A stretch of DNA of 64,000 nt from Pandoraea nosoerga (GTDB lineage Bacteria; Pseudomonadota; Gammaproteobacteria; Burkholderiales; Burkholderiaceae). Made by a program: the position numbers and the translations under genes. Shown in pieces: positions 54,607 to 63,775 of the stretch (position 1 is the first letter of the stretch; every line of letters begins with the position of its first letter). Below the pieces are notes generated by a model, which had not been told where the DNA came from, ran no database searches, and saw nothing but the letters and a program-made list of their open reading frames with translations. The DNA lies in contig NZ_CABPSC010000016.1 of NCBI RefSeq assembly GCF_902459585.1, positions 1-64,000 on the forward strand, read 5' to 3'.

Positions 54607-55434
54607 ATGAAAGACGAAAGCAGTCAAGGCGCGGAGTCGCGCACGTCCATTCAGGTAATCGAGCGCATGATGCGTCTGCTCGATGCCCTCGCCGCGCATG
54701 CCGATCCGGTCAGCCTCAAGGATCTGGCGCAAGCTACCGAACTTCACCCGTCCACTGCCCACCGCATCCTGAACGACATGGTGGCGTGCCGCTTCGTCGA
54801 CCGTTGCGATCCCGGCACGTATCGGCTGGGCATGCGCCTGCTAGAGCTCGGCAACCTCGTCAAGGCGCGTCTGTCGGTGCGCGACGCGGCGCTCACCCCC
54901 ATGCGCGGGCTGCACCGCATCACCGGTCAGACAGTCAATCTGTCGGTACGCCAGGGCGACGAAATCGTGTATATCGAGCGCGCCTACAGCGAGCGCTCGG
55001 GCATGCAGGTCGTGCGCGCCATCGGCGGCCACGCACCGTTGCATCTGACATCCGTCGGCAAGCTGTTCCTCGCCGCGGACGAGGCGGCACGCGTGCGGGC
55101 ATACGCCACGCGCACCGGGCTGTCCGGTCATACGCGCAACAGCATCACCGATTTGCAAAAGCTCGAGCGCGAGCTGAGCCATGTGCGCAAGTCGGGCTAC
55201 GCGCGCGACAACGAGGAACTGGAGTTGGGTGTGCGTTGCATCGCTGCGGGGATCTACGACGACAGCGGCAAGCTCGTGGCGGGATTGTCGTTGTCGGCAC
55301 CGGCGGACCGTCTGCAGGACGCATGGCTTGCGAACCTGAACGAGACGGCGCTGCAGATTTCGGCGTCGCTCGGCTTCCAGCCGCCGAATCCCGACGCGGG
55401 CGGCGCAACGCCTCAGGCCGCGACCACCGAGTAA
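54607..55434 (+). CDS. IclR family regulator
   Basis: This 275-residue protein has an N-terminal winged helix (LKDLAQATELHPSTAHRILNDMVACRFV) and an IclR ligand domain (about 90-260) with GHAPLHLTSVGKLFLAA and DNEELELGVRCIAAGIYD. The upstream region carries an AT-rich stretch (TATGATATAGAAT) with a possible -10 and operator. Its targets are not known; lutAB lie beyond one gene on the other strand. Confidence 0.9.
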   Translation: MKDESSQGAESRTSIQVIERMMRLLDALAAHADPVSLKDLAQATELHPSTAHRILNDMVACRFVDRCDPGTYRLGMRLLELGNLVKARLSVRDAALTPMRGLHRITGQTVNLSVRQGDEIVYIERAYSERSGMQVVRAIGGHAPLHLTSVGKLFLAADEAARVRAYATRTGLSGHTRNSITDLQKLERELSHVRKSGYARDNEELELGVRCIAAGIYDDSGKLVAGLSLSAPADRLQDAWLANLNETALQISASLGFQPPNPDAGGATPQAATTE

Positions 55435-55482
55435 GCCAGCGCCAGCGATAGCGATACGCGGCGCGCAGAACCGCACAAAACG

Positions 55483-55514
55483 AAAGGCGCTCCCTCGGGA
55501 GCGCCTTTGCTTTT
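55483..55514. terminator. Intrinsic terminator
   Basis: A 12-bp stem AAAGGCGCTCCC/GGGAGCGCCTTT with a 2-nt central loop, followed by GCTTTT. It serves the IclR gene and may also serve the convergent gene. Confidence 0.85.
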
Positions 55515-55570
55515 ACTGCGCGCGCGGTGTACGCGGTGCCTGTCGGCGCCCGGGACGATGAGTCCGATTA

Positions 55571-56830
55571 CTACAGCGCGTGCTCGCTGTTGGTGGCCAC
55601 CTGCGCGGTGGGCGCCGTGCCGGCCGTGCGTTGCGGCGTCGCACCGCCGCCTTCGAGCAACCACTTGCGAACGCGCGTGGCGTCGGCGAAGCGCGAATAC
55701 TTGCCGGTCGAATCCAGCAGAATCATGATCACCGGGCGGCCGTCGACGTTGGCCTGCATCACCAGACACTGCCCGGCTTCGTTGATGTAGCCCGTCTTCT
55801 GCAGACCGATTTCCCAGCCCGGGTGACCGATCAGGTGATTCGTGCTCACATAATGCAGTTCCCGGCGTCCCGTGTTGACGTCGTAATTGCTGTCCGTCGA
55901 GAAACGACGAATCAGCGGGTATTGATAAGCCGCCTTGACCATCTTCACGAGGTCACGCGCGCTCGACACGTTCTGGCTCGACAGGCCCGTCGGGTCGTTG
56001 AAGTGCGTGTCGTTCATGCCGAGCAGCTTGGCCTTGCGGTTCATCGCCGCGACGAACGCCGGACGGCCGCCCGGGAAGTAGCGCGAAAGCGCGGCAGCCG
56101 CGCGATTCTCCGACGACATCAGCGCGATGTGCAGCATGTCCTCGCGCGACAGACGCGAGCCCACCGACAGGCGCGAACCCGTGCCCTTCTCGTAATCGCG
56201 ATCCTCGTCGGTGACTTCCATCATGTCCGTCATCGGAATGCCGGCATCGAGGGCGACCATGGCGGTCATCAACTTCGAGATCGAGGCGATCGGCAGCACC
56301 GCTTGCGAGTTCTTGTCGAACAGTGACTCGCCGGTGCGCTCGTCCACCACATAGGCCACCGACGAGCGCAGCGCGAGCGCGTCCGGCGTTTCATGCAGAC
56401 CGAACGCGCGGCCGGTCGACAGACGCTCCGGCGCCTGCGGCGCGAAATTGACGGTGCGATACGACGTCACGACACGGCGCTTGCCGTTCTTGTAGACGAC
56501 GCGTTTGACGGCAACGCGCTTGGCGGCAGGTCCATCGTCGTCGACGGCGGCAAGCTTGCGGACCTTGGTACCGGCCTTCGCGCCGCGCGTCTCGCGAGAC
56601 GCCGTGGTCGCGACGGCGCGTTTGGCGCCCGCCTTCGACGCGGAAGCGGATTGGGTGTTGGCGCACGCGCGCTTCTGGGCTGCCGTCTTGGCCGTCTTCG
56701 GCGAGCATTCGCTCGCTTTACCGGCAGCGTGGACGATGGCCGGGGTGCCGGCGGCGAGCGAAATCGCCACGACGGCAGCACCCCAGAGGCGGGAGCGGCA
56801 CAGACGCGCAAGGGCGGTGATCGCGTACAT
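55571..56830 (-). CDS. pbpG: D-alanyl-D-alanine endopeptidase, PBP7 type
   Basis: This 419-residue protein has a signal peptide (cleaved near residue 35), a long Lys/Ala/Arg-rich linker (36-135), and an S11 peptidase domain with the active-site triad SISK (S183-K186), SEN and KTG. It cuts D-Ala-mDAP cross-links in the periplasm. Compared with E. coli PBP7 (about 310) the linker is an extension of some 100 residues. The start has no clear ribosome-binding site. Confidence 0.9.
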   Translation of the reverse strand: MYAITALARLCRSRLWGAAVVAISLAAGTPAIVHAAGKASECSPKTAKTAAQKRACANTQSASASKAGAKRAVATTASRETRGAKAGTKVRKLAAVDDDGPAAKRVAVKRVVYKNGKRRVVTSYRTVNFAPQAPERLSTGRAFGLHETPDALALRSSVAYVVDERTGESLFDKNSQAVLPIASISKLMTAMVALDAGIPMTDMMEVTDEDRDYEKGTGSRLSVGSRLSREDMLHIALMSSENRAAAALSRYFPGGRPAFVAAMNRKAKLLGMNDTHFNDPTGLSSQNVSSARDLVKMVKAAYQYPLIRRFSTDSNYDVNTGRRELHYVSTNHLIGHPGWEIGLQKTGYINEAGQCLVMQANVDGRPVIMILLDSTGKYSRFADATRVRKWLLEGGGATPQRTAGTAPTAQVATNSEHAL

Positions 56831-57018
56831 AGATTGGGGGTAGCGTAAGGTTGGCGGGCAACGAGTTTGGGAGAAGTTTAGTAACTTCCGAAAAAATAAG
56901 CAATATGAATGACTTAGCTGAAATACTTAAACTGGCATCTGGCAGTTTTGTGCAACGCAACGCCTGAAAATGCACATCCGCCAAATTTTGCAAAATAACG
57001 CCAACTCACCGAGATCCG

Positions 57019-57822
57019 TCAGTTCAAGAAGTGCGCCCATTCCTGCAGGGGCGCGCGCTCGGTGACGAGTCGGTTTTCCACCGCGTCAGGGTCCGCGTAA
57101 CCCAGCGCCATACCGCAGACCACCATCCGCGCTTCCGGCAGGTGCAGCTGCTCGGCAATGATCCGATGGAACGTCGCGAATGCCGCCTGCGGGCACGTAT
57201 CGAGCCCGCGTGCCCGCGCCGCCACCATGACGCTTTGCAGGAACATGCCGTAGTCCAGCCAACTGCCCAGCTCGAGATGCCGGTCGATCGTGAAGATCAT
57301 GCCGACCGGCGCGTCGAAGAACCGGAAGTTGCGCGCATGTTGCCCATGCATGCGGTCCTTGTCCGCGCGACCGATGCCCAGCAACCCGTACAAGTCCCAA
57401 CCCACCTTGCGGCGCCGCGCCTGATAAGGCTCGGTCCACTCGCGCGGATAGTAGGCGTACTCCTCCTGATGCATCAGACGTTGCGCCGGGTCGTTGAAGG
57501 CGTCGAGCAGTCGCGACGTCAGACGGTGCAGTGCGTCGCCGGTCAGCACATAGGTCTGCCACGGCTGGATGTTGCTGCCTGACGGCGCGCGCGAAGCCAC
57601 CGAAAGAATCTCTGCGACGGTGTCTTGCGGCACCGGCGTTGGCAGGTAAGCGCGAATCGAGCGACGGCTGCGGATTGCCTCGTCCACATATTCCACGCGC
57701 AGGTCGGGGTTGCCGTTGACAGCGGCCAGATGCGGACTTTCCCCGGGGCTCGCGGCTTCGACCGGATTCTGCTCCTCGGACAACGGCTGCGCGGCGTGCG
57801 CGCTCGGATGCGAATGCTTCAT
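57019..57822 (-). CDS. Nitroreductase family protein
   Basis: This 267-residue flavoprotein has a Pro/Ala-rich start (1-40) and then a nitroreductase fold: RRSIRAYLPTPVP, SRAPSGSNIQPWQTYVL (FMN phosphate contact) and GMALGYADPDAVEN. Substrates are nitroaromatics, quinones or flavins; none is shown by context. It forms no clear operon with the transporter downstream. Confidence 0.88.
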   Translation of the reverse strand: MKHSHPSAHAAQPLSEEQNPVEAASPGESPHLAAVNGNPDLRVEYVDEAIRSRRSIRAYLPTPVPQDTVAEILSVASRAPSGSNIQPWQTYVLTGDALHRLTSRLLDAFNDPAQRLMHQEEYAYYPREWTEPYQARRRKVGWDLYGLLGIGRADKDRMHGQHARNFRFFDAPVGMIFTIDRHLELGSWLDYGMFLQSVMVAARARGLDTCPQAAFATFHRIIAEQLHLPEARMVVCGMALGYADPDAVENRLVTERAPLQEWAHFLN

Positions 57823-57866
57823 GGGATCTCGCTTACGACAAAGATGGAACGGCGCCTGGCGCCGCG

Positions 57867-58904
57867 TCAGGACGCGGGTGCGGCCGGCACCGTGCGCCGC
57901 TCGATCACGAGCGCCACGCCAAGCGCGGCGACCACCATGCCGGCCGCGCTCAATGGGGACAAGGTTTCACCGAACAACAGCCAGGCCATGACGGCCGTCG
58001 TCGGCGGCGTCAGATACATGAGACTGGAGACCTTGGTGGCCGCGCCATGCCGGATCAGCAGAAACAGCAACGAGATTGCGCCGATCGACAGCGCCAGAAC
58101 CGACCATGCGAGCGCACCGATCATTTCGGCATTCCAGCGCACTTGCATGGTCTCCAGGGCCCAAGCCGCCGGCAACGTCACGGCGAACGCCGCGCCGAAC
58201 TGCACCAGCGTGCCGACACGCAAATCGAAATGCGCGCAGAAGCGCTTCTGATAGAGCGTGCCCGAGGTGATCGCGAATAGACTGAGCGCGCACAGCGCGA
58301 CGCCCGTGGCGTCTACGCCGCGCACGCCGACCTTGTTGGCAACGACCAACCCCACCCCCGCGAAGCCGCACAGCAACCCAAGCCATTGACGACGCGACAC
58401 CGGCTCTCCGACCACGCGCGCGAAGAGCGCCGTCAGCAATGGCTGGATGCCGACGATGAGCGCCGCCAGCCCCGCCGGCACCCCTTGTTTGATGGCCGCC
58501 CACACACCGCCGAGATAAACCGCCTGGATAAGAATGCCGGATACGGCAAGATGCGCATAGAGCGGCCAGTCGGCCCGCGTCCGCGGGGTCGCGGCGCCCG
58601 GTCCCGGCGCGGCCGGCCCCATTTGTCGCGCCTGTCGCACCTGTCGCACCTGTCGCACCTGTTGCGTCTGCCGTGTCGGCCACGGTGTGCCGGTGAGCAG
58701 CGCCACCGGCAGCATGACGAGCAGCGTGCCGCCGAAGCGCAGCGCGAGAAACGTCAGCGGTTCGGCGTTCGGCATGCCGTACTTCGCCACGATGAACCCT
58801 GTGCTCCAGATGAGCACGAACCACCAGGGCATGGTGGCGCTCCACGTGGCCATGCCGCCCGCGCCGCGCGAAGCGCTCGCCGACGTCGTCGGACGGTCGC
58901 TCAT
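57867..58904 (-). CDS. DMT superfamily (EamA) transporter with a VRQ repeat loop
   Basis: This 345-residue membrane protein has two EamA repeats and about ten TM segments. Between the second and third helices a loop carries repeated VRQ units (QVRQVRQVRQARQ) followed by a Pro/Ala-rich stretch, encoded by 9-bp repeats near 58626-58668. It overlaps the histone-deacetylase-family gene by 4 bp (TGA/ATG on the minus strand). The substrate is unknown. Confidence 0.85.
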   Translation of the reverse strand: MSDRPTTSASASRGAGGMATWSATMPWWFVLIWSTGFIVAKYGMPNAEPLTFLALRFGGTLLVMLPVALLTGTPWPTRQTQQVRQVRQVRQARQMGPAAPGPGAATPRTRADWPLYAHLAVSGILIQAVYLGGVWAAIKQGVPAGLAALIVGIQPLLTALFARVVGEPVSRRQWLGLLCGFAGVGLVVANKVGVRGVDATGVALCALSLFAITSGTLYQKRFCAHFDLRVGTLVQFGAAFAVTLPAAWALETMQVRWNAEMIGALAWSVLALSIGAISLLFLLIRHGAATKVSSLMYLTPPTTAVMAWLLFGETLSPLSAAGMVVAALGVALVIERRTVPAAPAS

Positions 58905-59914
58905 ACGAATACGTCCCCCTGTTGGGTGGAATGGGCCGGTCGGGCGGGACCCGACATGGTCGACGGCGGCGGCGAACTCGTCGGCTGCGCCGACGGCGGG
59001 CGATGGAACCGGCGGCCGGACCGATGGAACTGGCTGGCCAGCCGAACCGTTGCAAAGTGCGCCGCGACCGTTTGCTCGATGTCGCGTCCATACCCGCCCG
59101 CCATGGCGATGGCAACCGGCACCCCCCGCTCGGCGCAGGCGGTAAGCACGCTGCGGTCGCGTGCGAGCAAGCCGTCGTGGGTGAGCGCGAGGCGGCCGAG
59201 CCGATCGTTCTCCAACGGGTCTGCACCGGCGAGGTAGATGGCGAGCGTGGGCGTGAACTGCGCAAACAAGTCGGTAAGCGCGTGTCCGAGCGCGACCAGA
59301 TAGTCGTCATCGCCGCATCCGTCGGGCAACGCCACGTCCAGATCGCTACGCGCCTTGCGGAACGGATAGTTGTGTTCGCCGTGCAACGACAACGTAAACA
59401 CGCTCGGGTCATGCTCGAAGATGGCGGCCGTGCCGTTGCCCTGATGCACATCCAGGTCAATGATCGCGACCCGCGTGCCGGCGCCAAGGTCGGCCTGTAC
59501 CGCGCGCGCGGCGACGGCCGCATCGTTGAACACGCAAAACCCTTCGCCCCGGTCGGCGTAAGCGTGATGCGTACCGCCCGCGAGATTGACGGCCACGCCC
59601 TGCGCGAGCGCAGCCCGGCAAGCGGCGAGCGTCGCGCCGGCGGAGCGCCGTGAGCGCTCAACCATCTGCGGCGACCACGGAAAACCGATCTCGCGCTGCT
59701 CTTTCGGATTCAACGCTCCCGTACTCACGCGCACAACGTAGTCGTGCGCATGGACGCGTCCGAGCATCCCGTCGTCCGCCGGCAGCGCTTCGGTCAACGC
59801 GACGTGCGGCAACTCGCCGGCCACGCGCTCTCGCAACCGGGCGTATTTCTGCATGGGAAACCGGTGCCCGGGCGGCAACGGCAGGACGAAGTGATCGCTG
59901 TAGAACGCTTGCAT
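58901..59914 (-). CDS. Histone deacetylase family protein (acetylpolyamine amidohydrolase type)
   Basis: The start MQAFYSDHFVLPLPPGHRFP matches the family; longer forms lack a ribosome-binding site. The 337-residue protein has GGTHHAYADRGEGFCVFND (two catalytic His), DLDVHQGNGT and AGADPLENDRLG, the zinc ligands. In bacteria these enzymes deacetylate polyamines, acetoin or small amides. The coupled DMT transporter may move a related compound. Confidence 0.9.
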   Translation of the reverse strand: MQAFYSDHFVLPLPPGHRFPMQKYARLRERVAGELPHVALTEALPADDGMLGRVHAHDYVVRVSTGALNPKEQREIGFPWSPQMVERSRRSAGATLAACRAALAQGVAVNLAGGTHHAYADRGEGFCVFNDAAVAARAVQADLGAGTRVAIIDLDVHQGNGTAAIFEHDPSVFTLSLHGEHNYPFRKARSDLDVALPDGCGDDDYLVALGHALTDLFAQFTPTLAIYLAGADPLENDRLGRLALTHDGLLARDRSVLTACAERGVPVAIAMAGGYGRDIEQTVAAHFATVRLASQFHRSGRRFHRPPSAQPTSSPPPSTMSGPARPAHSTQQGDVFV

Positions 59915-60219
59915 CGACGCGAGTGCCCGGCAAGTGCCGCGGGCAAGGGAAAGAGAGGGACCGGGGTCGGCATCGGCACCGAGCGGCGTGACGCGCAACG
60001 CGTGCAAGAAACAACGCCGCGCCGCCGTCGCATTTCCCATCCGACCGGTACCGGAACGGGACGATAGTACCATCGCCGCTCTCGCTTCGCCGGGCCCCCG
60101 AGCGGTGCAAAGCCGCACCAATCCTGGATTTCCACGAGGGTCACCACGTTCGCCGCGCCGCGACGGACGGCGCCCATGACGGGATCCCAAGCTTTTGATT
60201 TTTTAAGTTTTTATTGAAT
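59915..60219 (+). other. Intergenic region upstream of the histone-deacetylase-family gene
   Basis: The first part may code an N-terminal extension of that gene, but no start with a ribosome-binding site was seen. The later part (60181-60219) is AT-rich and leads into the phasin control region. Confidence 0.4.
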
Positions 60220-60289
60220 TTGTGCAACGCACAAAAACAACTTGACACCGCCAAAAATTTCTCTACACTTGCGATTGTGCGATGCACAA
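60220..60289 (+). promoter_or_regulatory. Phasin promoter flanked by two palindromic operators
   Basis: TTGTGC-AAC-GCACAA at 60220-60234 and TTGTGC-GAT-GCACAA at 60275-60289 are perfect palindromes with centres 55 bp apart. Between them lie TTGACA (60242-60247) and TACACT (60264-60269), 16 bp apart. The layout suits repression by PhaR, the regulator of phasin genes. Confidence 0.65.
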
Positions 60290-60406
60290 AAAGAGATCGC
60301 ACCCCAATGAGAGGCCCCAACCGTGTTTTCACCGGCACAAGGTGAGAACCGACAAGCGAACACGGAGTGGGTCGATACGCTGTGTATGACACCATAGGAG
60401 AACGCC

Positions 60407-60967
60407 ATGTCGTTTCTGACCCCCGAACAACTCGCCGCCGCGCACAAGGCCAACCTCGAAACCCTGTTTGGCCTGACCAACAAGGCATTCGAAGGCGTGG
60501 AAAAGCTCGTCGAGCTGAATCTGCAAGCCGTGAAGGCATCGCTGGCCGAGTCGGCCTCCACCGCCCAGAAGGCTTTTGCCGTGAAGGACGCTCAGGAACT
60601 GCTCGCGCTGCAGGCGAACCTGGTTCAACCGGCTGCCGAGAAGGCGCTCGCGTATGGCCGCCACCTGTATGAGATCGCTTCGTCGACGCAAGCCGAAGTG
60701 ACCAAGGTGGCCGAAGCCAAGCTCGCCGAAAGCTCGCAGAACGTGCAGGCGCTGTTCGACAACCTGGCCAAGAACGCCCCGGCCGGTTCGGAATCCGCCG
60801 TCGCGCTCGCCAAGTCGGCCCTGTCGGCCGCCAACAGCGCTTTCGACAGCGTGCAAAAGGCCACCAAGCAAGCCGTGGAAATCGCCGAAACGAACTTCGC
60901 CGCGGCAACCAACGTCGCCTCGAAGGCTGCCGCACAGGCTTCGCGTGCCGCCAGCGCCAAGAAGTAA
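60407..60967 (+). CDS. phaP: Phasin family protein
   Basis: This 186-residue helical protein is rich in Ala, Lys and Gln ([39 protein letters not shown]), the pattern of phasin_2 proteins that coat polyhydroxybutyrate granules. GGAG lies 7 bp upstream. A terminator follows. The operators upstream suggest control by PhaR and polymer level. Confidence 0.92.
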   Translation: MSFLTPEQLAAAHKANLETLFGLTNKAFEGVEKLVELNLQAVKASLAESASTAQKAFAVKDAQELLALQANLVQPAAEKALAYGRHLYEIASSTQAEVTKVAEAKLAESSQNVQALFDNLAKNAPAGSESAVALAKSALSAANSAFDSVQKATKQAVEIAETNFAAATNVASKAAAQASRAASAKK

Positions 60968-61075
60968 TTCACCGCGTCCGACGTGAATTGACGAGGAACG
61001 CCTGAAATACCGTCGTTGCACCCCAGGCGGATGCAGCGACACCCAGTTGTCTCCTCGGTACCGCAGGTACCCTTT

Positions 61076-61102
61076 AAACCCGGCCCGAGCCGGGTTTTTC
61101 TT
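61076..61102 (+). terminator. Phasin terminator
   Basis: Nine-base arms AAACCCGGC/GCCGGGTTT with a 4-nt loop and a run of T. Confidence 0.8.
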
Positions 61103-61210
61103 TGCCCGAGCCGCGAGAGCGGTCCACGCTCTGTCCGCCCCCTCCAGAATGGGACGGAAGCGGTACGGAAGTGGCACGGAGGCGCCACAGGAAAAGCCGC
61201 CATCCGGCAC

Positions 61211-61246
61211 AAAAAAACCGCCATCCCGAAAAGGATGACGGTTTTC
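61211..61246 (-). terminator. Terminator of lpdA
   Basis: ACCGCCATCC and GGATGACGGT pair with one mismatch over CGAAAA; on the minus strand seven T follow. Confidence 0.7.
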
Positions 61247-61304
61247 TTGTCTCGGCAGCGCCGCCGCCGGCTTGCGCCGCGGCGCGCATGCCGCCGGAGA
61301 GCGA

Positions 61305-63092
61305 TTACTTCTTGCGCGCGGGCGGGACGTCGGTACAGACGCCTTCGTAGATTTCCGCGGCCATACCGACCGATTCGGCCAGCGTGGGGTGCGGGTGAAT
61401 CGTCTTGCCGATATCGACCGCATCCGCGCCCATTTCGACGGCCAGGCACAGTTCGCCGATAAGGTCGCCCGCGTGCGTGCCGACGATAGCGCCGCCGAGG
61501 ATGCGATGCGTCTGTTCGTCGAACAGCACCTTGGTGAAGCCCTCGTCACGACCATTGGCAATGGCGCGCCCCGACGCCGCCCACGGGAACACGGCCTTGC
61601 CGTACTTCACGCCTTCGGCCTTCAACTGGTCTTCGGTCTTGCCCGCCCAGGCCACTTCCGGATCGGTGTAGGCCACCGAAGGAATCTGGATGGCGTCGAA
61701 GTATGCCTTCTCGCCGTTTGCCGCTTCCGCCGCCACATGGGCTTCATGCACGGCCTTGTGCGCGAGCATCGGCTGACCGACGATGTCGCCGATCGCGAAG
61801 ATGTTCGGTACATTCGTGCGCATCTGCTTGTCGACCGCGATGAAGCCGCGCTCGCTCACCGCCACGCCGGCCTTCTCCGCACCGATCTTCTTGCCGTTCG
61901 GGCTGCGGCCCACCGCGACGAGCACCAGATCGTAGCGCTGCGCTTCGGCCGGTGCGGCTTCGCCCTCGAAGCTCACGTAGATGCCGTCTGCCTTCGCTTG
62001 CGCGCCCACCGTCTTCGTCTTGAGCATGACGCGGCCGAAACGCTTGGCGTTCATCTTCTCCCAGACCTTGACGAGATCGCGGTCCGCACCCTGCATCAGG
62101 CCGTCGAGCATTTCCACGACGTCAATCTCCGCGCCGAGCGCACTGTAGACCGTTGCCATTTCCAGGCCGATGATGCCGCCGCCGATCACCAGCATCTTCT
62201 TCGGGATCTGGCGCAGTTCGAGCGCGCCGGTCGAGTCGACGATGCGCGGGTCTTCCGGCAGGAACGGCAGCTTCACGGCTTGCGAGCCGGCGGCAATGAT
62301 CGCCTGCGCGAACTTCACCACGCGCTTGCTCCCGTCTTCGGCCACCACTTCGAGATGGTTCGGATCGAGGAACGCGCCCACGCCCCGCACCACTTCGACC
62401 TTGCGCATCTTCGCCATGCCGGCCAGCCCATTCGTCAGCTTGCCGACCACGCTTTCCTTGTAGGCGCGCAGCTTGTCGAGATCGATCTGCGGCTTCGCGA
62501 ACGAAATGCCGTGATGGCCGAGCGCCTGGGCTTCCTCGAGGACGGCGGCGGTATGCAGCAGCGCCTTCGACGGGATGCAGCCGACGTTCAGACAGACGCC
62601 GCCGAGCGTTGCGTAACGCTCGACCAGCACCGTCTTGCGGCCGAGATCAGCGCTGCGAAACGCTGCGGAGTAGCCGCCGGGGCCCGCGCCGAGCACGACC
62701 ACGTCGCACTCGATGTCCGCACCACCGCTGTGCGTGGCGGCGGCCGGGGCCGGGGCGCTCGGCGGAACGACGGGCGCGGCCGCGCTCGCCGCGGGGGCGG
62801 CAGCCGGTGCCGATGGGGCCGCCGCAGCAGGCGCGGCGGCCTTGGCAGCGCCAGCGTCGTCGGCTTCGACCAGCGCGATCACCGTGCCTTCGCTAGCCTT
62901 GTCGCCGACCTTGATCCTGACTTCCTTGACCGTGCCGGACACTTCGGACGGCACCTCCATGGAGGCCTTGTCCGATTCGAGCGTGATGAGTGACGCTTCC
63001 TTGGCGATCCTGTCGCCGGGTTTGATCATCACTTCGATGACGTCCACGCCCTCTGCGCCGATATCCGGCACCTTGACTTCAATGAGACTCAT
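61305..63092 (-). CDS. lpdA: Dihydrolipoyl dehydrogenase with N-terminal lipoyl domain
   Basis: This 595-residue protein has a lipoyl domain at 1-80 (LESDKASMEVPS with the modified Lys), an Ala/Pro linker (about 85-125) and the E3 flavoprotein: GAGPGGYSAAFR, the redox disulfide GGVCLNVGCIPSK, GGGIIGLEMA for NAD, and the C-terminal HPHPTLAE. It reoxidises dihydrolipoyl groups in pyruvate dehydrogenase. The E2 gene lies upstream beyond the BPH-like gene, so it is the E3 of that complex. Confidence 0.95.
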   Translation of the reverse strand: MSLIEVKVPDIGAEGVDVIEVMIKPGDRIAKEASLITLESDKASMEVPSEVSGTVKEVRIKVGDKASEGTVIALVEADDAGAAKAAAPAAAAPSAPAAAPAASAAAPVVPPSAPAPAAATHSGGADIECDVVVLGAGPGGYSAAFRSADLGRKTVLVERYATLGGVCLNVGCIPSKALLHTAAVLEEAQALGHHGISFAKPQIDLDKLRAYKESVVGKLTNGLAGMAKMRKVEVVRGVGAFLDPNHLEVVAEDGSKRVVKFAQAIIAAGSQAVKLPFLPEDPRIVDSTGALELRQIPKKMLVIGGGIIGLEMATVYSALGAEIDVVEMLDGLMQGADRDLVKVWEKMNAKRFGRVMLKTKTVGAQAKADGIYVSFEGEAAPAEAQRYDLVLVAVGRSPNGKKIGAEKAGVAVSERGFIAVDKQMRTNVPNIFAIGDIVGQPMLAHKAVHEAHVAAEAANGEKAYFDAIQIPSVAYTDPEVAWAGKTEDQLKAEGVKYGKAVFPWAASGRAIANGRDEGFTKVLFDEQTHRILGGAIVGTHAGDLIGELCLAVEMGADAVDIGKTIHPHPTLAESVGMAAEIYEGVCTDVPPARKK

Positions 63093-63112
63093 GCGGGGTC
63101 TCCCTGTCGCAT

Positions 63113-63694
63113 TTATGACTTGATGGTGGTATCGATCGGAAACGCATGCACCTGAAACGGGCCGGCCGAACTCTTGTCGAACTCGGCGCCCGCCCTCACG
63201 CCCGCTTCGGCGATGGCGCGTGCGCTCAGATCCTGGTCGTAGAGGGCGTACATGGCGCCGAGCGCGAAGTTGCGCCCCGAGCCAATGCCCCAGAACCGAT
63301 CGAAAACAAACACTTCCCGGTAGGAATACACGCCGTAGATGCCCGTCGGGTTCGCAATCACGGACGTGATCTGCGACGACTCATACGGATCGTCTTCCTC
63401 TTCCTTGGTATTGAGGAAATATTCTTCCTTGAGCTTCTGATGGACGCGGCAGAACGTGCGAAACACTTCGTCACGCGAATGCAGACGGCATTCGTCCGCC
63501 ATTTCGGAAAGAATGGCCCGCATGACCGGAAAGTGCGCGGTCGTGCCCGCCAGGCCGACATAGGAATCGCCTACCAGGAAGACCTTGCGGTTCTCCTCGT
63601 AGGACTGCGACAGTCGCGTATCGCCGAACGTCACGAGTGAGTCGGCGGCAATGGCGATTTCGCCGGCTTTCTTGACGACTACCACGGTGGTCAT
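63113..63694 (-). CDS. BPH-like proteasome-family peptidase
   Basis: GGAGG 5 bp upstream selects the ATG; the 193-residue product reads MTTVVVVKK. After Met removal Thr1 is the nucleophile; Asp17 (in IAADSL) is exactly where proteasome-fold enzymes have it, and a Lys at about 36 (NRKVF) may be the Lys33 equivalent. It resembles the betaproteobacterial proteasome homologue (BPH), which forms rings, rather than HslV. It lies 20 bp upstream of lpdA and 81 bp after the E2 gene, so it is probably co-transcribed with the pyruvate dehydrogenase genes. No ATPase partner is near. Confidence 0.85.
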   Translation of the reverse strand: MTTVVVVKKAGEIAIAADSLVTFGDTRLSQSYEENRKVFLVGDSYVGLAGTTAHFPVMRAILSEMADECRLHSRDEVFRTFCRVHQKLKEEYFLNTKEEEDDPYESSQITSVIANPTGIYGVYSYREVFVFDRFWGIGSGRNFALGAMYALYDQDLSARAIAEAGVRAGAEFDKSSAGPFQVHAFPIDTTIKS

Positions 63695-63775
63695 GAGGCC
63701 CTCCCCGTCCAGATCCGAAGCTCGCGCGCGAGCGCCGCCGGCCTGCGCTTGCGCGCAACCGGCGACGTCCGCCAT

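Larger units (their letters stand above)
60968..61304. other. Intergenic region between phasin and lpdA
   Basis: Holds the phasin terminator at 61076-61102 and the lpdA terminator at 61211-61246. I see no gene between them. Confidence 0.5.
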
